Assembly: GCF_900698905.1 (NCBI RefSeq)
Contig: NZ_LR217707.1
Span: 62,001-126,000 of the forward strand
Direction of reading: 5' to 3'
Source: Buchnera aphidicola (Cinara kochiana kochiana)
GTDB taxonomy: Bacteria > Pseudomonadota > Gammaproteobacteria > Enterobacterales > Enterobacteriaceae
DNA length: 64,000 nt
Part shown: positions 28,606 through 38,282 of the stretch, in pieces
Layout of the letters: the number at the start of each line of letters is the position of its first letter
Numbering within the stretch: position 1 is the first letter of the stretch
Notes under the pieces: model-generated
Seen by the model: only the letters and a program-made list of their open reading frames with translations
What the model was told of the DNA's origin: nothing
Databases searched by the model: none
Made by a program: the position numbers and the translations under genes

Positions 28606-28965
28606 ATGGCACGTGTTAAAAGAGGTGTTACAGCACACGCTCGTCATAAAAAAATAATTAAGTTAGCAAAAGGATATCGAGGAGCGAGATCTAGAGTATA
28701 TCGTGTTGCTAATCAAGCTGTTATCAAGGCAGGACAATACGCTTATAGGGATAGACGTAATAAAAAAAGAAATTTTCGAAAATTATGGATTATTAGAATC
28801 AATGCTGCAGTTCAAAGCTATAATCTATCATATAGTCAATTTATGCATGGTTTAAAAATTTTGTCAATTAATATTAATCGTAAAATGTTAGCAGAAACAG
28901 CAGTTTATGATAAAAGTGCGTTTAATATGTTAATAGAACGTTCTAAAAATGCTGTAATTACTTGA
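28606..28965 (+). CDS. rplT: 50S ribosomal protein L20
   Basis: 23S rRNA-binding early assembly protein of 119 residues (E. coli 118), starting [16 protein letters not shown] and carrying the long basic N-terminal extension [24 protein letters not shown] precedes the ATG. It is followed by a GC-containing hairpin and then pheS, the same arrangement as in enterobacteria. Confidence 0.98.
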   Translation: MARVKRGVTAHARHKKIIKLAKGYRGARSRVYRVANQAVIKAGQYAYRDRRNKKRNFRKLWIIRINAAVQSYNLSYSQFMHGLKILSININRKMLAETAVYDKSAFNMLIERSKNAVIT

Positions 28966-28995
28966 TATATTAAAAATTTTTATAAATTTTATCAA

Positions 28996-29017
28996 AGGGA
29001 GAATCCATAATCTCCCT
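28996..29017 (+). terminator. 7-bp hairpin between rplT and pheS
   Basis: AGGGAGA (28996-29002) pairs with TCTCCCT (29011-29017) around the loop ATCCATAA. It lies 30 bp after the rplT stop and 61 bp before pheS. No U-tract follows, so it may be a weak terminator, a processing site or a remnant of the E. coli pheST attenuator. Confidence 0.45.
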
Positions 29018-29078
29018 ATGTATATTAAAGATTTTTATATTATATATAATTTTATAAAGTAAATATATTGGTGTATAT

Positions 29079-30083
29079 GTGAAATTAAAAAAAGAAATAT
29101 ATGAGTCTATAAAAAAAACTTTTATATCTGCTATAGATGAAATTAAGGAAATAGATGACAGTACGTCACTGAATAATTTTAAATCAAAATATCTAGGAAA
29201 AAATAGTATTTTATATTTTTATTTCCGTAAATTAACTACACTGAATATTTCTGAACGTGTACAATGTAGTACTATTTTAAATAATTTTAAAAAAAAAATT
29301 AATAACAAAATTAATAATAAAAAAATAAAATTAAAAGATAATAAATTAATTAATCAAAGAAATCAGTATTTTGTAGATTATACGTTACCGGGTAGAAAAA
29401 TTGAACGCGGCAGTTTGCATCCTATTACTATGATTATTGAAGAAATTAAAGAAATTTTTAGTTATTTAGGCTTTGAAACGTATTACGGTCCTGAATTAGA
29501 GAGTGTATATTATAATTTTGATGCTTTGAATATACCTTATAATCATCCTGCTAGAAATATTAGTGATACTTTTTGGTTTAATTCAAAATATGTATTACGA
29601 ACTCAAACTTCTGGTATGCAAATTAGAATTTTAGAAAAAAATCCTGGTCCTATTAAAGCAATTATTCCCGGAAAAGTGTATCGTAGAGATTATGATCAAA
29701 CACATACTCCTATGTTTCATCAAATTGAAGGTTTGATAGTAGATACATCCGTTTCTTTTGCAAATTTAAAATGGATTTTAGAAAATTTTATTGTTCAAAT
29801 TTTAAAAAAAAATACAAAAATACGGTTTCGTAGTTCGTATTTTCCTTTTACTTGTCCGTCTGCTGAAATGGATATTCAGGATAAATACGGTAACTGGTTA
29901 GAGATATTAGGATGTGGTATGGTACATCCAAATGTTTTGCAGAATTGCAATATCAATTGTAATATTTATTCAGCTTGTGCATTTGGTATTGGTGTAGAAA
30001 GAATAGCTATGTTAAAATACTCGGTATCTGATATTCGTCGTTTTTTTGAAAATGATATACGATTTTTAAAACAATTTGTTTAA
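29079..30083 (+). CDS. pheS: phenylalanyl-tRNA synthetase alpha subunit
   Basis: Catalytic subunit of the alpha2beta2 enzyme. It has 334 residues (E. coli 327), starting at GTG 29079. An N-terminal coiled coil (about 1-95, highly Lys/Asn rich) precedes the class II core with FDALNIPYNHPAR, the motif 2 region VYRRDYDQTHTPMFHQ and motif 3 FGIGVERIAML. The Ala of the Phe-specificity pocket (SACAFG; Ala294 in E. coli) is kept, though the neighbouring Gly-Phe became Ala-Cys. An A10 run lies near codon 70. pheT follows after 15 bp. Confidence 0.96.
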   Translation: MKLKKEIYESIKKTFISAIDEIKEIDDSTSLNNFKSKYLGKNSILYFYFRKLTTLNISERVQCSTILNNFKKKINNKINNKKIKLKDNKLINQRNQYFVDYTLPGRKIERGSLHPITMIIEEIKEIFSYLGFETYYGPELESVYYNFDALNIPYNHPARNISDTFWFNSKYVLRTQTSGMQIRILEKNPGPIKAIIPGKVYRRDYDQTHTPMFHQIEGLIVDTSVSFANLKWILENFIVQILKKNTKIRFRSSYFPFTCPSAEMDIQDKYGNWLEILGCGMVHPNVLQNCNINCNIYSACAFGIGVERIAMLKYSVSDIRRFFENDIRFLKQFV

Positions 30084-30098
30084 TAGCGAGAAATAGTA

Positions 30099-32492
30099 AT
30101 GAAGTTTGGAGAAGAATGGTTACGCCAGTGGGTTAATCCGCCTATTTCAAGTAAACAGCTGTGTGAACAATTAACAAATTTTGGTTGTGAAGCGGAATGT
30201 ATTAAAGAAAATCCGTTATATTTACAAAATGTAGTTATTGGTGAGATTGTTTCTAAAAAACCATTTAATATAATTAAAAAATTATTTATTTATACGATTT
30301 GTATACAAAACAATCAAAAAATTTTTATTGTATTTATGGATAAAGAGTATTTATTAATAGGTACTAAAATACCGATTATATTGACGAATAATTCTTTAAA
30401 AAAAAAATCTTGTATATTAACAGAAAATTTTTCTAAAACAAATAAAAATAATGAATTTGGTTCTTATCATTCCTTAGGAATCGATAAGAATAATCATGAT
30501 ATTGTTGTTTTAGAATGTAATGCTATAATTGGGTTAAGCTTTAATAATTATAGACATATAAACAAATATTTAATGAAATTTTTTATTCCATTTAATAGAG
30601 TAGATTTACGCTCTATTTGGGGTTTATCTCGAGAAATTGCATTATTAAACAATTTACCATTACCTCAAATTAAGCATAAAAGTTTTTTACATTTAAAAAA
30701 TTTTATTAAAGGTAATGTGAGTATTGATATTCAAAATGATTATATTCAATATATTTTTTGTGAATTATATGCTATAGATTTAAAATCGGTTTTACCATTT
30801 TATATGCAAGAACGATTAATAAAATCTGATATGTTTACGAATAATATTATAAAAAATATCATTAATTATGTTTTTATTGAGACCGGGCATTGGTTTCATG
30901 TATTTGATCTAGATTTATTAAGTAAAAAATTATATATATCTAGTTTAAATAAAGAAGAATTAATTATAGATAAAAATAATAAAAATTTTTTATTACCGAA
31001 AGGTACAATTATTCTATATGATTCTAAAAAAATTTTATCTTTTGAAGATATGGTATATTCTAAATATTATAAAGTTAATAATTTTACAAAAAATTTATTT
31101 TTAGGATCTATTTGCTTTAATTCTGATTTTATACAAAATCGATCTTTACCGTTACCTACTATTAAGCAAAATATGGATTATATGAAATATAATATATATC
31201 CTGTTTTACAAAAAAATATTCTTAAATATATACAAACATTAATTAAAAAAATATGCGGCGGAAACTTTTCTATATATAAAATATATAAAATGAACACGAA
31301 TATATTTATTCCTATTGTTTTATTATTAAAAATTGAACAATTAAACAAAATTACTGGAATTAAATTTTTTAAAAAAGATATCATTATTATTTTAAAGGAT
31401 TGTCATTTTTCATATTTTGAAAAGAAAAATATTTTATATGTTACACCGCCATATTGGCGTTCTGATATTAGAATTGTTGAAGATTTAATCAGCGAAATAA
31501 TTCGAATATATGGATATAATAAAATTATCGCTAAATCACCTCGCGAATATATAAATAAATTTTTAATTAAAAAAGGCAAAATATCATTATCACGAATTAA
31601 ATTATTTCTTTCTGATCACGGATATTTTGAAATTATTTCATATAGCTTTGTCAATTCTGCTATACAAGAATGTTTTAAATTGAAAGATAAGAGTTTAAAA
31701 ATAAAAAATCCTATTTCGAATGATATGTCTGAAATGAGATTATCGTTATGGATTGGTTTATTAAGCTGTGTTTCATATAATCAAAAACGACAACAGGAAT
31801 CTATTCGTCTTTTTGAAACTGGATTATGTTTTGTTTCACCTAAAGATCGTTATACTCCAGTTATTCAAGATGAATATTTATCTGGTGCTATTAGCGGATT
31901 TATTGGACGTCGTGAGTGGTATTTAAAAAATAGAAAATTAGATTTTTATGATTTAAAAGGTGATCTTGAATCTATTTTAAATATTTGTGGAAAGCTAAAG
32001 GATGTAGAATTTATTTCAAAAAAATATGTTGGTTTATGTTCAAAACAAAGTGTAGGAATTTATTTATATGATCAGTTGATTGGTCGAATTGGAGTGTTAG
32101 ATTCTTCTTTTCATGAAATTTTTGATTTAAAGGATTCTGTAATTTTATTTGAAATTATGTGGAAAAAAATCTGTAATCGATCAGATACTAATATTAAAAA
32201 TATATCTTTATTACCAAATAGTAAAAGAGATATTTCTATTATTGTGCCAGACACTATTTTGAGTAAAGATATTTTAAATTTATGTATCAATAATATTAGT
32301 ATAAAAAATACCGACATACATATATATGATGTATATACTGGAAATAATATTCCTATTAGAAAAAAGAGTGTATCTATTTGTTTTGTTTTTAATGATGCAG
32401 TTAGAACTTTAAAAGAATCTGATATTACTTTGAATATATTGCAATGTATTAATGCATTAAAAGATAAATTTGGAGCAACTTTAAGAGATTAA
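30099..32492 (+). CDS. pheT: phenylalanyl-tRNA synthetase beta subunit with degenerate editing and tRNA-binding domains
   Basis: Beta subunit for tRNA binding and editing, 797 residues (E. coli 795). The N-terminus (MKFGEEWLRQWVNP) and the C-terminal half (about 440-797: YWRSDIRIVEDLISEI, IRLFETGLCF, DFYDLKGDLES and the FDX domain) are well conserved. The EMAP-like tRNA domain (about 40-150) lacks the usual HPNADKL motif. In the B3/B4 editing domain the Gly-rich loop is replaced by LSFEDMVYSKYYKV (313-326), and the Glu expected near 334 is Gly336. His267 in FHVFD remains. ihfA begins 3 bp after the stop. Confidence 0.95.
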   Translation: MKFGEEWLRQWVNPPISSKQLCEQLTNFGCEAECIKENPLYLQNVVIGEIVSKKPFNIIKKLFIYTICIQNNQKIFIVFMDKEYLLIGTKIPIILTNNSLKKKSCILTENFSKTNKNNEFGSYHSLGIDKNNHDIVVLECNAIIGLSFNNYRHINKYLMKFFIPFNRVDLRSIWGLSREIALLNNLPLPQIKHKSFLHLKNFIKGNVSIDIQNDYIQYIFCELYAIDLKSVLPFYMQERLIKSDMFTNNIIKNIINYVFIETGHWFHVFDLDLLSKKLYISSLNKEELIIDKNNKNFLLPKGTIILYDSKKILSFEDMVYSKYYKVNNFTKNLFLGSICFNSDFIQNRSLPLPTIKQNMDYMKYNIYPVLQKNILKYIQTLIKKICGGNFSIYKIYKMNTNIFIPIVLLLKIEQLNKITGIKFFKKDIIIILKDCHFSYFEKKNILYVTPPYWRSDIRIVEDLISEIIRIYGYNKIIAKSPREYINKFLIKKGKISLSRIKLFLSDHGYFEIISYSFVNSAIQECFKLKDKSLKIKNPISNDMSEMRLSLWIGLLSCVSYNQKRQQESIRLFETGLCFVSPKDRYTPVIQDEYLSGAISGFIGRREWYLKNRKLDFYDLKGDLESILNICGKLKDVEFISKKYVGLCSKQSVGIYLYDQLIGRIGVLDSSFHEIFDLKDSVILFEIMWKKICNRSDTNIKNISLLPNSKRDISIIVPDTILSKDILNLCINNISIKNTDIHIYDVYTGNNIPIRKKSVSICFVFNDAVRTLKESDITLNILQCINALKDKFGATLRD

Positions 32493-32495
32493 ATT

Positions 32496-32813
32496 ATGGT
32501 ATTAACTAAAGCAGAAATTTCGGATTATTTATTTAAAAAGTTAAAATTAAGTAAACAGGATGTAAAAAATTTAGTAGATATTTTTTTTGAAGAGGTTCGC
32601 AAATCTTTAGAAATAGGAGAAGAAGTTAAATTATCTGGATTTGGTAATTTTTACTTAAGAAATAAAAAACAAAGACCTGGTAGAAACCCAAAAACTGGAG
32701 AGTGTGTTGCAATTACTGCTCGTAGAGTAGTAGTATTTAAATCAGGTCAAAAATTAAAACATCGTATAGAATCTTTAAAAAATATTCATTTTAAAAAAAA
32801 TATTATTACATAA
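32496..32813 (+). CDS. ihfA: integration host factor alpha subunit
   Basis: Nucleoid protein that bends DNA as a heterodimer with IhfB. It has 105 residues (E. coli 99). [13 protein letters not shown], the [10 protein letters not shown] helix, VKLSGFGNF and the minor-groove arm [10 protein letters not shown] with its intercalating Pro are all present, followed by [16 protein letters not shown]. It directly follows pheT, as in E. coli. The partner gene is not in this window. Confidence 0.97.
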   Translation: MVLTKAEISDYLFKKLKLSKQDVKNLVDIFFEEVRKSLEIGEEVKLSGFGNFYLRNKKQRPGRNPKTGECVAITARRVVVFKSGQKLKHRIESLKNIHFKKNIIT

Positions 32814-33147
32814 TTTATGCATTATATTAATAATAATGTATATGATTTTTATAAAAAATTGTATGAAATAATAAATGTTTTATTATATATTTTTTTTTGA
32901 ATGATTATCTTTATTATTAAATACTAATTATACTGTATTTTCATGAAATAATGTTATGTAAGTTTAGATAAAATTTTTATTTTATAATTTTAAATAATAT
33001 TTTATATTTATAAAAATAAATTTTATGTTAACTACATTTTTAATATCGTATATGTATTACTAATACAGTATAATATTTTAGTAATTTTTATAGTAATTAT
33101 TATATAGAATATATGTTTATATATAAATATATAAATTAATTTGTATA
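32814..33147. other. 334-bp gap between convergent ihfA and glyS
   Basis: A/T-rich with short poly-T runs. No gene, no GC-containing hairpin and no clear bidirectional terminator is seen. Confidence 0.6.
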
Positions 33148-35226
33148 TTATAAGTGAGAAAAATCAGTGATGCATAAAAATATTTTTTTTATTTTTTTTA
33201 ATATAAATATACGATGTGAGCGTATTTTTATTTTGGGATCATTTATAAAAGATTTTTGAAAAAATATTTCTATTGGTTTACATAATTGATTTATATTTAT
33301 TAATAAATTCAAATAATTTATTTTTTTTGTTTTATTTATTTCTTTTGTAATTGCTTTAATCTGTTTAATTAATTTATTTTCATGTAATAAAAAATTTTTT
33401 TGACAGTATAAGTAATCTGTATTAATTTTTATTAATTTTAATTTTTTTATAGTTTTAGAAATAATATTATTAATTCTTTTATATATTACAGTAATAATAT
33501 TTAAATTATGGGTTTTTTGAAAACTCGTGAGTGCATCTATACGTTTATTAATATCAAGAATATTTGTTAATTGTAGAGATAAAACAGATTGTATAATTCT
33601 TTTGTTATATTTTTTTGAATATAGTGAGATATATTTTGAAAATATAAAATTTAAAATTAATTGTATTATTTTTTCTTTTTTAATATGTTTATATAAATTT
33701 TTTGATTTTTGAATTGTTTTATATAAATTAATATTTATTTTTTTTTCAATTATAATTCGAATGATTCCAATACTTGCTCGGCGTAAAGCGAATGGATCTT
33801 TATGATTAGTTGGTTGTTTATCAATACTAAAAATTCCTACAATTGTATCTATTTTATCCGCAATACTTAATACGCATGATATTTTTTGTGTTGGTAAACT
33901 TGATTGTGAAAAATTAGGCAAATAATGTTCTTTAATAGCCAAAGATACTTGTTTATTTTCTTGATTATTTAATGCGTAATACATGCCGATTATTCCTTGA
34001 AGGGCTGTACATTCTGTTATAATATTAGTTGTTAAATCACATTTAGATAAAATAGCTGATTTTTTGATTAATTGTGTATCTGTATTTATTTTTTTTGCAA
34101 TATATTGGCTTAATTTTTTTATCCTTAAAGTTTTATCGTACATAGATCCAAGATTTTTTTGAAAAGATATATTTTTTAACAAATATAATCTATCAGAAAA
34201 TTTTATTTTTTGATCTTTGCTTATAAAAAAATTGATATTACTTAGTTTTGCGCGTAATACTTGTTCATTTTCACGAATAATTTTTTTTTCATTAATAGAA
34301 TTAACATTACTGATAAAAATAAATTTGTTTGTTATTGTGTTCTTTTCTTTATTATATAATGGAAAATATTTTTGATTATTTTCAATAGTATTAATTAATA
34401 TTTCTGGGGGTATTTTTAAATATTTTTTTTTGAATTGACCTAAATATGCTATTGGCCATTCTACAGATGCTGTAGTTTCTTCTAATAGCTTTTTATTAAT
34501 ATTAATTGATTTATTTATTTGTTTTGATAGATAATTTAATTGAATAAGTATATTTTTTTTTCGTTCTTTATAATTAATTATTATGTATTTTTTTATAAAT
34601 AAATCAGTAGTGTATTGATCTGCATGTGTAAAAATTATTTCTTCAGGAGCCATCAGAAAGTGCCCGTGAGAAATATTTTTGTAAGTAATACCCGGTATAT
34701 CTAAGGAAATAATTTTATGATTTAATAAACTCATTATGTTTAGTATGGGACGGGAAAATCTTATGGAATTAGTATTCCATATCATAGATTTTTTAAATGG
34801 TATTTTTTTTATTATTTTTGATAAAATATATGCTAAAATTTTGTGTAACGAAGGAGTTTTTTGTTTTTTTGTATAATTAAGATATTTTTTTTTATTAATT
34901 TGTATTTTTTCTGTATTTTCAATAGATATATTATGTGATTGTAACCATAATCTTGTTAATGGGGTGATATTACCGTTATTACTAAAAGCTTGTTCTATTA
35001 GAGGGCCTATTTTTCTAATATATTTATTTGTTTGAATGTATAACAAAGAAAGAATTTTTAAAGCTATTTTTTTAGAAGTATAATATAAATTTATAGATTT
35101 ATATTGAATATCATAATAATTTAATTCTTTTTTTACGGATGAATAGAAAAATTCTGCTATATTTTTAAGTTCTCTGCTTGGTAGATCTTCTGTTTGTATT
35201 TCTGTGATAAAATTTTTTTGTTTCAT
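33148..35226 (-). CDS. glyS: glycyl-tRNA synthetase beta subunit
   Basis: Beta chain of the bacterial-type alpha2beta2 GlyRS, needed for tRNA-Gly recognition. It has 692 residues (E. coli 689). The start FITEIQTEDLPSREL matches the family N-terminus, and SVEWPIAYLGQF-like and DPFALRRAS segments (the latter about residue 465) are conserved. The C-terminal anticodon domain is very Lys/Ile rich and diverged. It begins 10 bp after the glyQ stop, forming the glyQS operon. Confidence 0.95.
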   Translation of the reverse strand: MKQKNFITEIQTEDLPSRELKNIAEFFYSSVKKELNYYDIQYKSINLYYTSKKIALKILSLLYIQTNKYIRKIGPLIEQAFSNNGNITPLTRLWLQSHNISIENTEKIQINKKKYLNYTKKQKTPSLHKILAYILSKIIKKIPFKKSMIWNTNSIRFSRPILNIMSLLNHKIISLDIPGITYKNISHGHFLMAPEEIIFTHADQYTTDLFIKKYIIINYKERKKNILIQLNYLSKQINKSININKKLLEETTASVEWPIAYLGQFKKKYLKIPPEILINTIENNQKYFPLYNKEKNTITNKFIFISNVNSINEKKIIRENEQVLRAKLSNINFFISKDQKIKFSDRLYLLKNISFQKNLGSMYDKTLRIKKLSQYIAKKINTDTQLIKKSAILSKCDLTTNIITECTALQGIIGMYYALNNQENKQVSLAIKEHYLPNFSQSSLPTQKISCVLSIADKIDTIVGIFSIDKQPTNHKDPFALRRASIGIIRIIIEKKININLYKTIQKSKNLYKHIKKEKIIQLILNFIFSKYISLYSKKYNKRIIQSVLSLQLTNILDINKRIDALTSFQKTHNLNIITVIYKRINNIISKTIKKLKLIKINTDYLYCQKNFLLHENKLIKQIKAITKEINKTKKINYLNLLININQLCKPIEIFFQKSFINDPKIKIRSHRIFILKKIKKIFLCITDFSHL

Positions 35227-35236
35227 TTTTTACTCT

Positions 35237-36112
35237 TTATTTTTGATTAAGGATATATTGTTTAGCAATTTTTTTAATTTTTTTTCGTATAGTTAATATA
35301 TAGTCTGTTCGATCAGTAGTTGATAAAACTTTTTTGCAATCTAATAAATTAAAATAATGAATAGCATAAAGCATATGTTCATATGCAGGAATAGGGATTG
35401 GATTAATGAGTTTAATTAATCGTGTTGCTTCTTGTATATGTAATTTAAATAATTGTAATATACATTGAGTACTCGATAATTCAAAATTATAAGATGAATT
35501 TTCTTTTTCGTGATCTAAAAATATATCAGAATATTTAATTTTTTTTGTAGCATGTATGTCCCATACTATATCAAAAATATTATTTATATTTTGTATATGC
35601 ATTGCAATTCTTTCTAGCCCATAGGTTATTTCAACAGTTGGTTCATTACAATTAATTCCGCCCATTTGTTGAAAGTATGTAATTTGTGTTATTTCCATTC
35701 CATTTAACCATACCTCCCATCCTAATCCAGATGCTCCTAATGTAGGATTTTCCCAGTTATCTTCTATAAATCTAATATCATTATTTTTTATATCAATTCC
35801 AATATTTTTTAAAGAAGACAAATATTTTTTTTGAACATTACTGGGAGTGGGTTTGATAATTACTTGAAATTGATAGTAATGCTGTAATCGATTAGGATGA
35901 TCGGTATAACGTCCGTCAGATGGACGTCTGGATGGCTGTAAGTAAGCAACAGAAGCAGTTTTTTTATTTAAGATATTAAAAAAAGTATGATGGTGAAATG
36001 TCCCAGCTCCTATAGAGATATCTAATGGTTGTAAAATAGTACATTTTTTTTGATGCCAAAAATTTTTTAATTGTTGAATTATTTCATGGAATGTATAAAT
36101 ATATATAGACAT
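35237..36112 (-). CDS. glyQ: glycyl-tRNA synthetase alpha subunit
   Basis: Catalytic alpha chain of GlyRS. It has 291 residues (E. coli 303), shorter only at the C-terminus. AYLQPSRRPSDGRY, NRLQHYYQFQVIIKP, EDNWENPTLGASGLGWEVWLNGME and EITYGLERIAM are conserved class II elements; longer stretches match E. coli nearly residue for residue. The usual GAGTSHP is GAGTFHHH. It is divergent from nfo across 284 bp. Confidence 0.96.
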   Translation of the reverse strand: MSIYIYTFHEIIQQLKNFWHQKKCTILQPLDISIGAGTFHHHTFFNILNKKTASVAYLQPSRRPSDGRYTDHPNRLQHYYQFQVIIKPTPSNVQKKYLSSLKNIGIDIKNNDIRFIEDNWENPTLGASGLGWEVWLNGMEITQITYFQQMGGINCNEPTVEITYGLERIAMHIQNINNIFDIVWDIHATKKIKYSDIFLDHEKENSSYNFELSSTQCILQLFKLHIQEATRLIKLINPIPIPAYEHMLYAIHYFNLLDCKKVLSTTDRTDYILTIRKKIKKIAKQYILNQK

Positions 36113-36396
36113 GATTTTATTTCATTTATTTGTAATATTTTGAAATTATTCAATATATTAGTGTTATTTAAAGTAAATGTATATGTTATATGTTATTTCT
36201 ATAAATTTTTTAGTATAGTATTACTTACTTTGTAAGTAGAAAAAATCTGTAATAGATCTTGTTTTTTTATTAGTACATTTTATAAAAATAATAATATTGA
36301 TATTAGCATTATTATTACAGATAAACTAGTATATCTATATTAGATTTATTTTAAATATCATAAAAATGTTGTTTTTAATAGGAATAATAAAATTTA

Positions 36397-37266
36397 ATGA
36401 AATATATAGGCGCACATGTTAGTGCTCAAGGTGGATTAGATAAATCTGTATTACGAGCACATCAATTAAATGCAACGGCTTTTTCGTTATTTTTAAACAA
36501 TCCGTTGCGATGGAATCATCCTCCTTTAACAAAAAATATAATTAATGATTTTCGTAAAAATTGTAAAATATATTGTTATTCCCCTCTACAAATTTTACCA
36601 CATAGTAGTTTTTTAATAAATTTAGGTCATCCTAATCAAGAAATGAATAAAAAATCATGTTATGCTTTTATTCATGAAATTAATTGTTGTTATAAATTAG
36701 GTTTAACAATGATTAATATTCATCCTGGTAGTTATTTATATAAAATTACAGAAAAGAAATGTTTAGAAATTATTTCTAATTCTATAAATTTTGTATTAAG
36801 TAAAACACGCAAAATAGTAATTGTATTAGAAAATACTGCCGGTCAAGGAAGTAATTTGGGATATTGTTTTGAGCATTTTGCATTTATTATTAATAAAATT
36901 GAAGATAAATCTAGAATTGGTATATGTTTAGATATTTGTCATCTATTTGCGTCAGGATATCAATTAAATGATTTTTCTGCTTTTCAAGAGACGTTTAAAA
37001 AATTTAATGCTGTAATAGGATTACAGTATTTATGTGGAATTCATATAAATGATTCTAAAGGAAGGTGTAATAGTCGATTAGATCGTCATCATAATTTAGG
37101 TTACGGAAAAATAAAAAAACATGTTTTTTCTCAGATTGTTCAAATTACTGAATTTCAAAATATTCCAATTATTTTAGAAACTAAAGATACAAAAATGTGG
37201 AAAAACGAAATATTCTGGTTAAAACAGCAATCATTATTATGTCAAAGAAGTATTTTTAAGCAATAA
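36397..37266 (+). CDS. nfo: endonuclease IV (AP endonuclease)
   Basis: Cleaves DNA 5' of abasic sites in base excision repair. It has 289 residues (E. coli 285). All Zn-ligand motifs of the TIM barrel are seen: PHSSFLINLG, NIHPGSY, VLENTAGQG, CLDICHLFASGY, HINDSKG, DRHHNLGYG and ILETKD. With Nth it provides a minimal repair route. An AGGAA lies upstream of the ATG at somewhat long spacing. Confidence 0.97.
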   Translation: MKYIGAHVSAQGGLDKSVLRAHQLNATAFSLFLNNPLRWNHPPLTKNIINDFRKNCKIYCYSPLQILPHSSFLINLGHPNQEMNKKSCYAFIHEINCCYKLGLTMINIHPGSYLYKITEKKCLEIISNSINFVLSKTRKIVIVLENTAGQGSNLGYCFEHFAFIINKIEDKSRIGICLDICHLFASGYQLNDFSAFQETFKKFNAVIGLQYLCGIHINDSKGRCNSRLDRHHNLGYGKIKKHVFSQIVQITEFQNIPIILETKDTKMWKNEIFWLKQQSLLCQRSIFKQ

Positions 37267-37403
37267 AATATTATTTGTAGTATATTACAATATATATTGT
37301 ATAACTAATAAATTTAGTATAATTATTTTAAATAAAATAATTAATAAGTTTTTTAATTTTTGAAACAATAGAATTTTTATTATTTTTAGCAAGGATATTA
37401 TAT

Positions 37404-37709
37404 ATGATAACATTAAATGCCATTTATCGTGATAAAAAAGGTACTAGTAATAGTCGTTATGTACGTAAAGTGCATCATAAAATGCCAGGTATAATATATG
37501 GTAAAAAATTTTTAAAACAAGAATTATTAATTTTATTAGAACACGATATAGTATTTAATTTACAAAAAAATAGTAATTTTTTTTCTAAAACATTGTCTAT
37601 TATTTTAGATAAAAAAAAGTTTTTGGTTATTCTGAAAGATATTCAGTATCATGCATTTAAATCTATTTTACTTCATATAGATTTTTTATGCGTTAATAAT
37701 ATTATATGA
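37404..37709 (+). CDS. rplY: 50S ribosomal protein L25
   Basis: 5S rRNA-binding protein of 101 residues (E. coli 94), short single-domain form. ITLNAIYRDKKGTSNSRYVRK, PGIIYGKK and the C-terminal IQYHAFKSILLHIDFL agree with the family. AAGGA precedes the ATG. No partner gene follows for 743 bp. Confidence 0.94.
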   Translation: MITLNAIYRDKKGTSNSRYVRKVHHKMPGIIYGKKFLKQELLILLEHDIVFNLQKNSNFFSKTLSIILDKKKFLVILKDIQYHAFKSILLHIDFLCVNNII

Positions 37710-37794
37710 AATAATAATTTTTTTATTTTTATGTATTTATAACAATATTTTTATTGATCTGTTTTAATAATTAATAATATATTAAATATTGTTA

Positions 37795-37859
37795 TCGGCA
37801 CGTATTTTAAAACAAATTCAATTATAAAAAATTGTTATTTTAAAAATCTTTCGTGCCGA
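37795..37859. other. Long hairpin with GC-rich 8-bp base between rplY and ksgA
   Basis: TCGGCACG (37795-37802) pairs with CGTGCCGA (37852-37859), enclosing 49 nt. The inside can pair imperfectly (AAAACAAATT with AATTGTTATTTT). Such a GC-rich paired base is exceptional in this AT-rich intergenic DNA. It is not a tRNA: it is too short and has no T-loop. Confidence 0.55.
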
Positions 37860-38225
37860 CTATTTTATATTGTATTAATATAATAAATATATATTAATAT
37901 TATAATTAATATAATATTTAATATTATATATAATATGTTACGTAAAATAGATAATATAAATGTATTTATTATTTTAAATAAATATTTTTATGTATATTAA
38001 TTAAATAAATTGAAATTATTTTTATTGTAGTTATTTGATTTTTATAAGTATTAAAATTAATAATATATATTTTATTTTAAAATAAATTATTAATAATTAA
38101 ATATTTTTAATAACATAATTAAATATTTTTGATAGAATTAATATAGATATTGTGATTTTATTATTGCGCTTATTTAATAAAATTACAAATTTTTTATATA
38201 CTATTTAGTTCATATTACTAATATA

Positions 38226-38240
38226 ACAGTATTATACTGT
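38226..38240. repeat. 15-bp perfect palindrome
   Basis: ACAGTAT-T-ATACTGT, 7-bp arms around one base, about 210 bp upstream of ksgA. It has the geometry of a dimeric protein operator, but no matching regulator is known to me. Confidence 0.4.
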
Positions 38241-38254
38241 ATTGGAGAATTATT

Positions 38255-38282
38255 AATTAATAATTTTTATTATTAATTTTTT
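38255..38282 (+). terminator. AU hairpin followed by a T-run
   Basis: AATTAATAAT (38255-38264) and ATTATTAATT (38269-38278) pair around TTTT and run into a stretch of six T (38277-38282). It has intrinsic-terminator shape but no G-C pairs, so stability is doubtful. Confidence 0.3.

Noticed and set aside
29018-29062. A 14-codon ORF (MYIKDFYIIYNFIK) between rplT and pheS, the same length as the E. coli PheM leader peptide.
   Set aside because: It lies after, not before, the hairpin, has only two Phe and no SD, and such short frames are common in A/T DNA.
37795-37859. A possible degraded tRNA with a GC-rich acceptor stem.
   Set aside because: The length is 65 nt, there is no TTC-type T-loop, no D or anticodon stem can be drawn, and no plausible anticodon is found.
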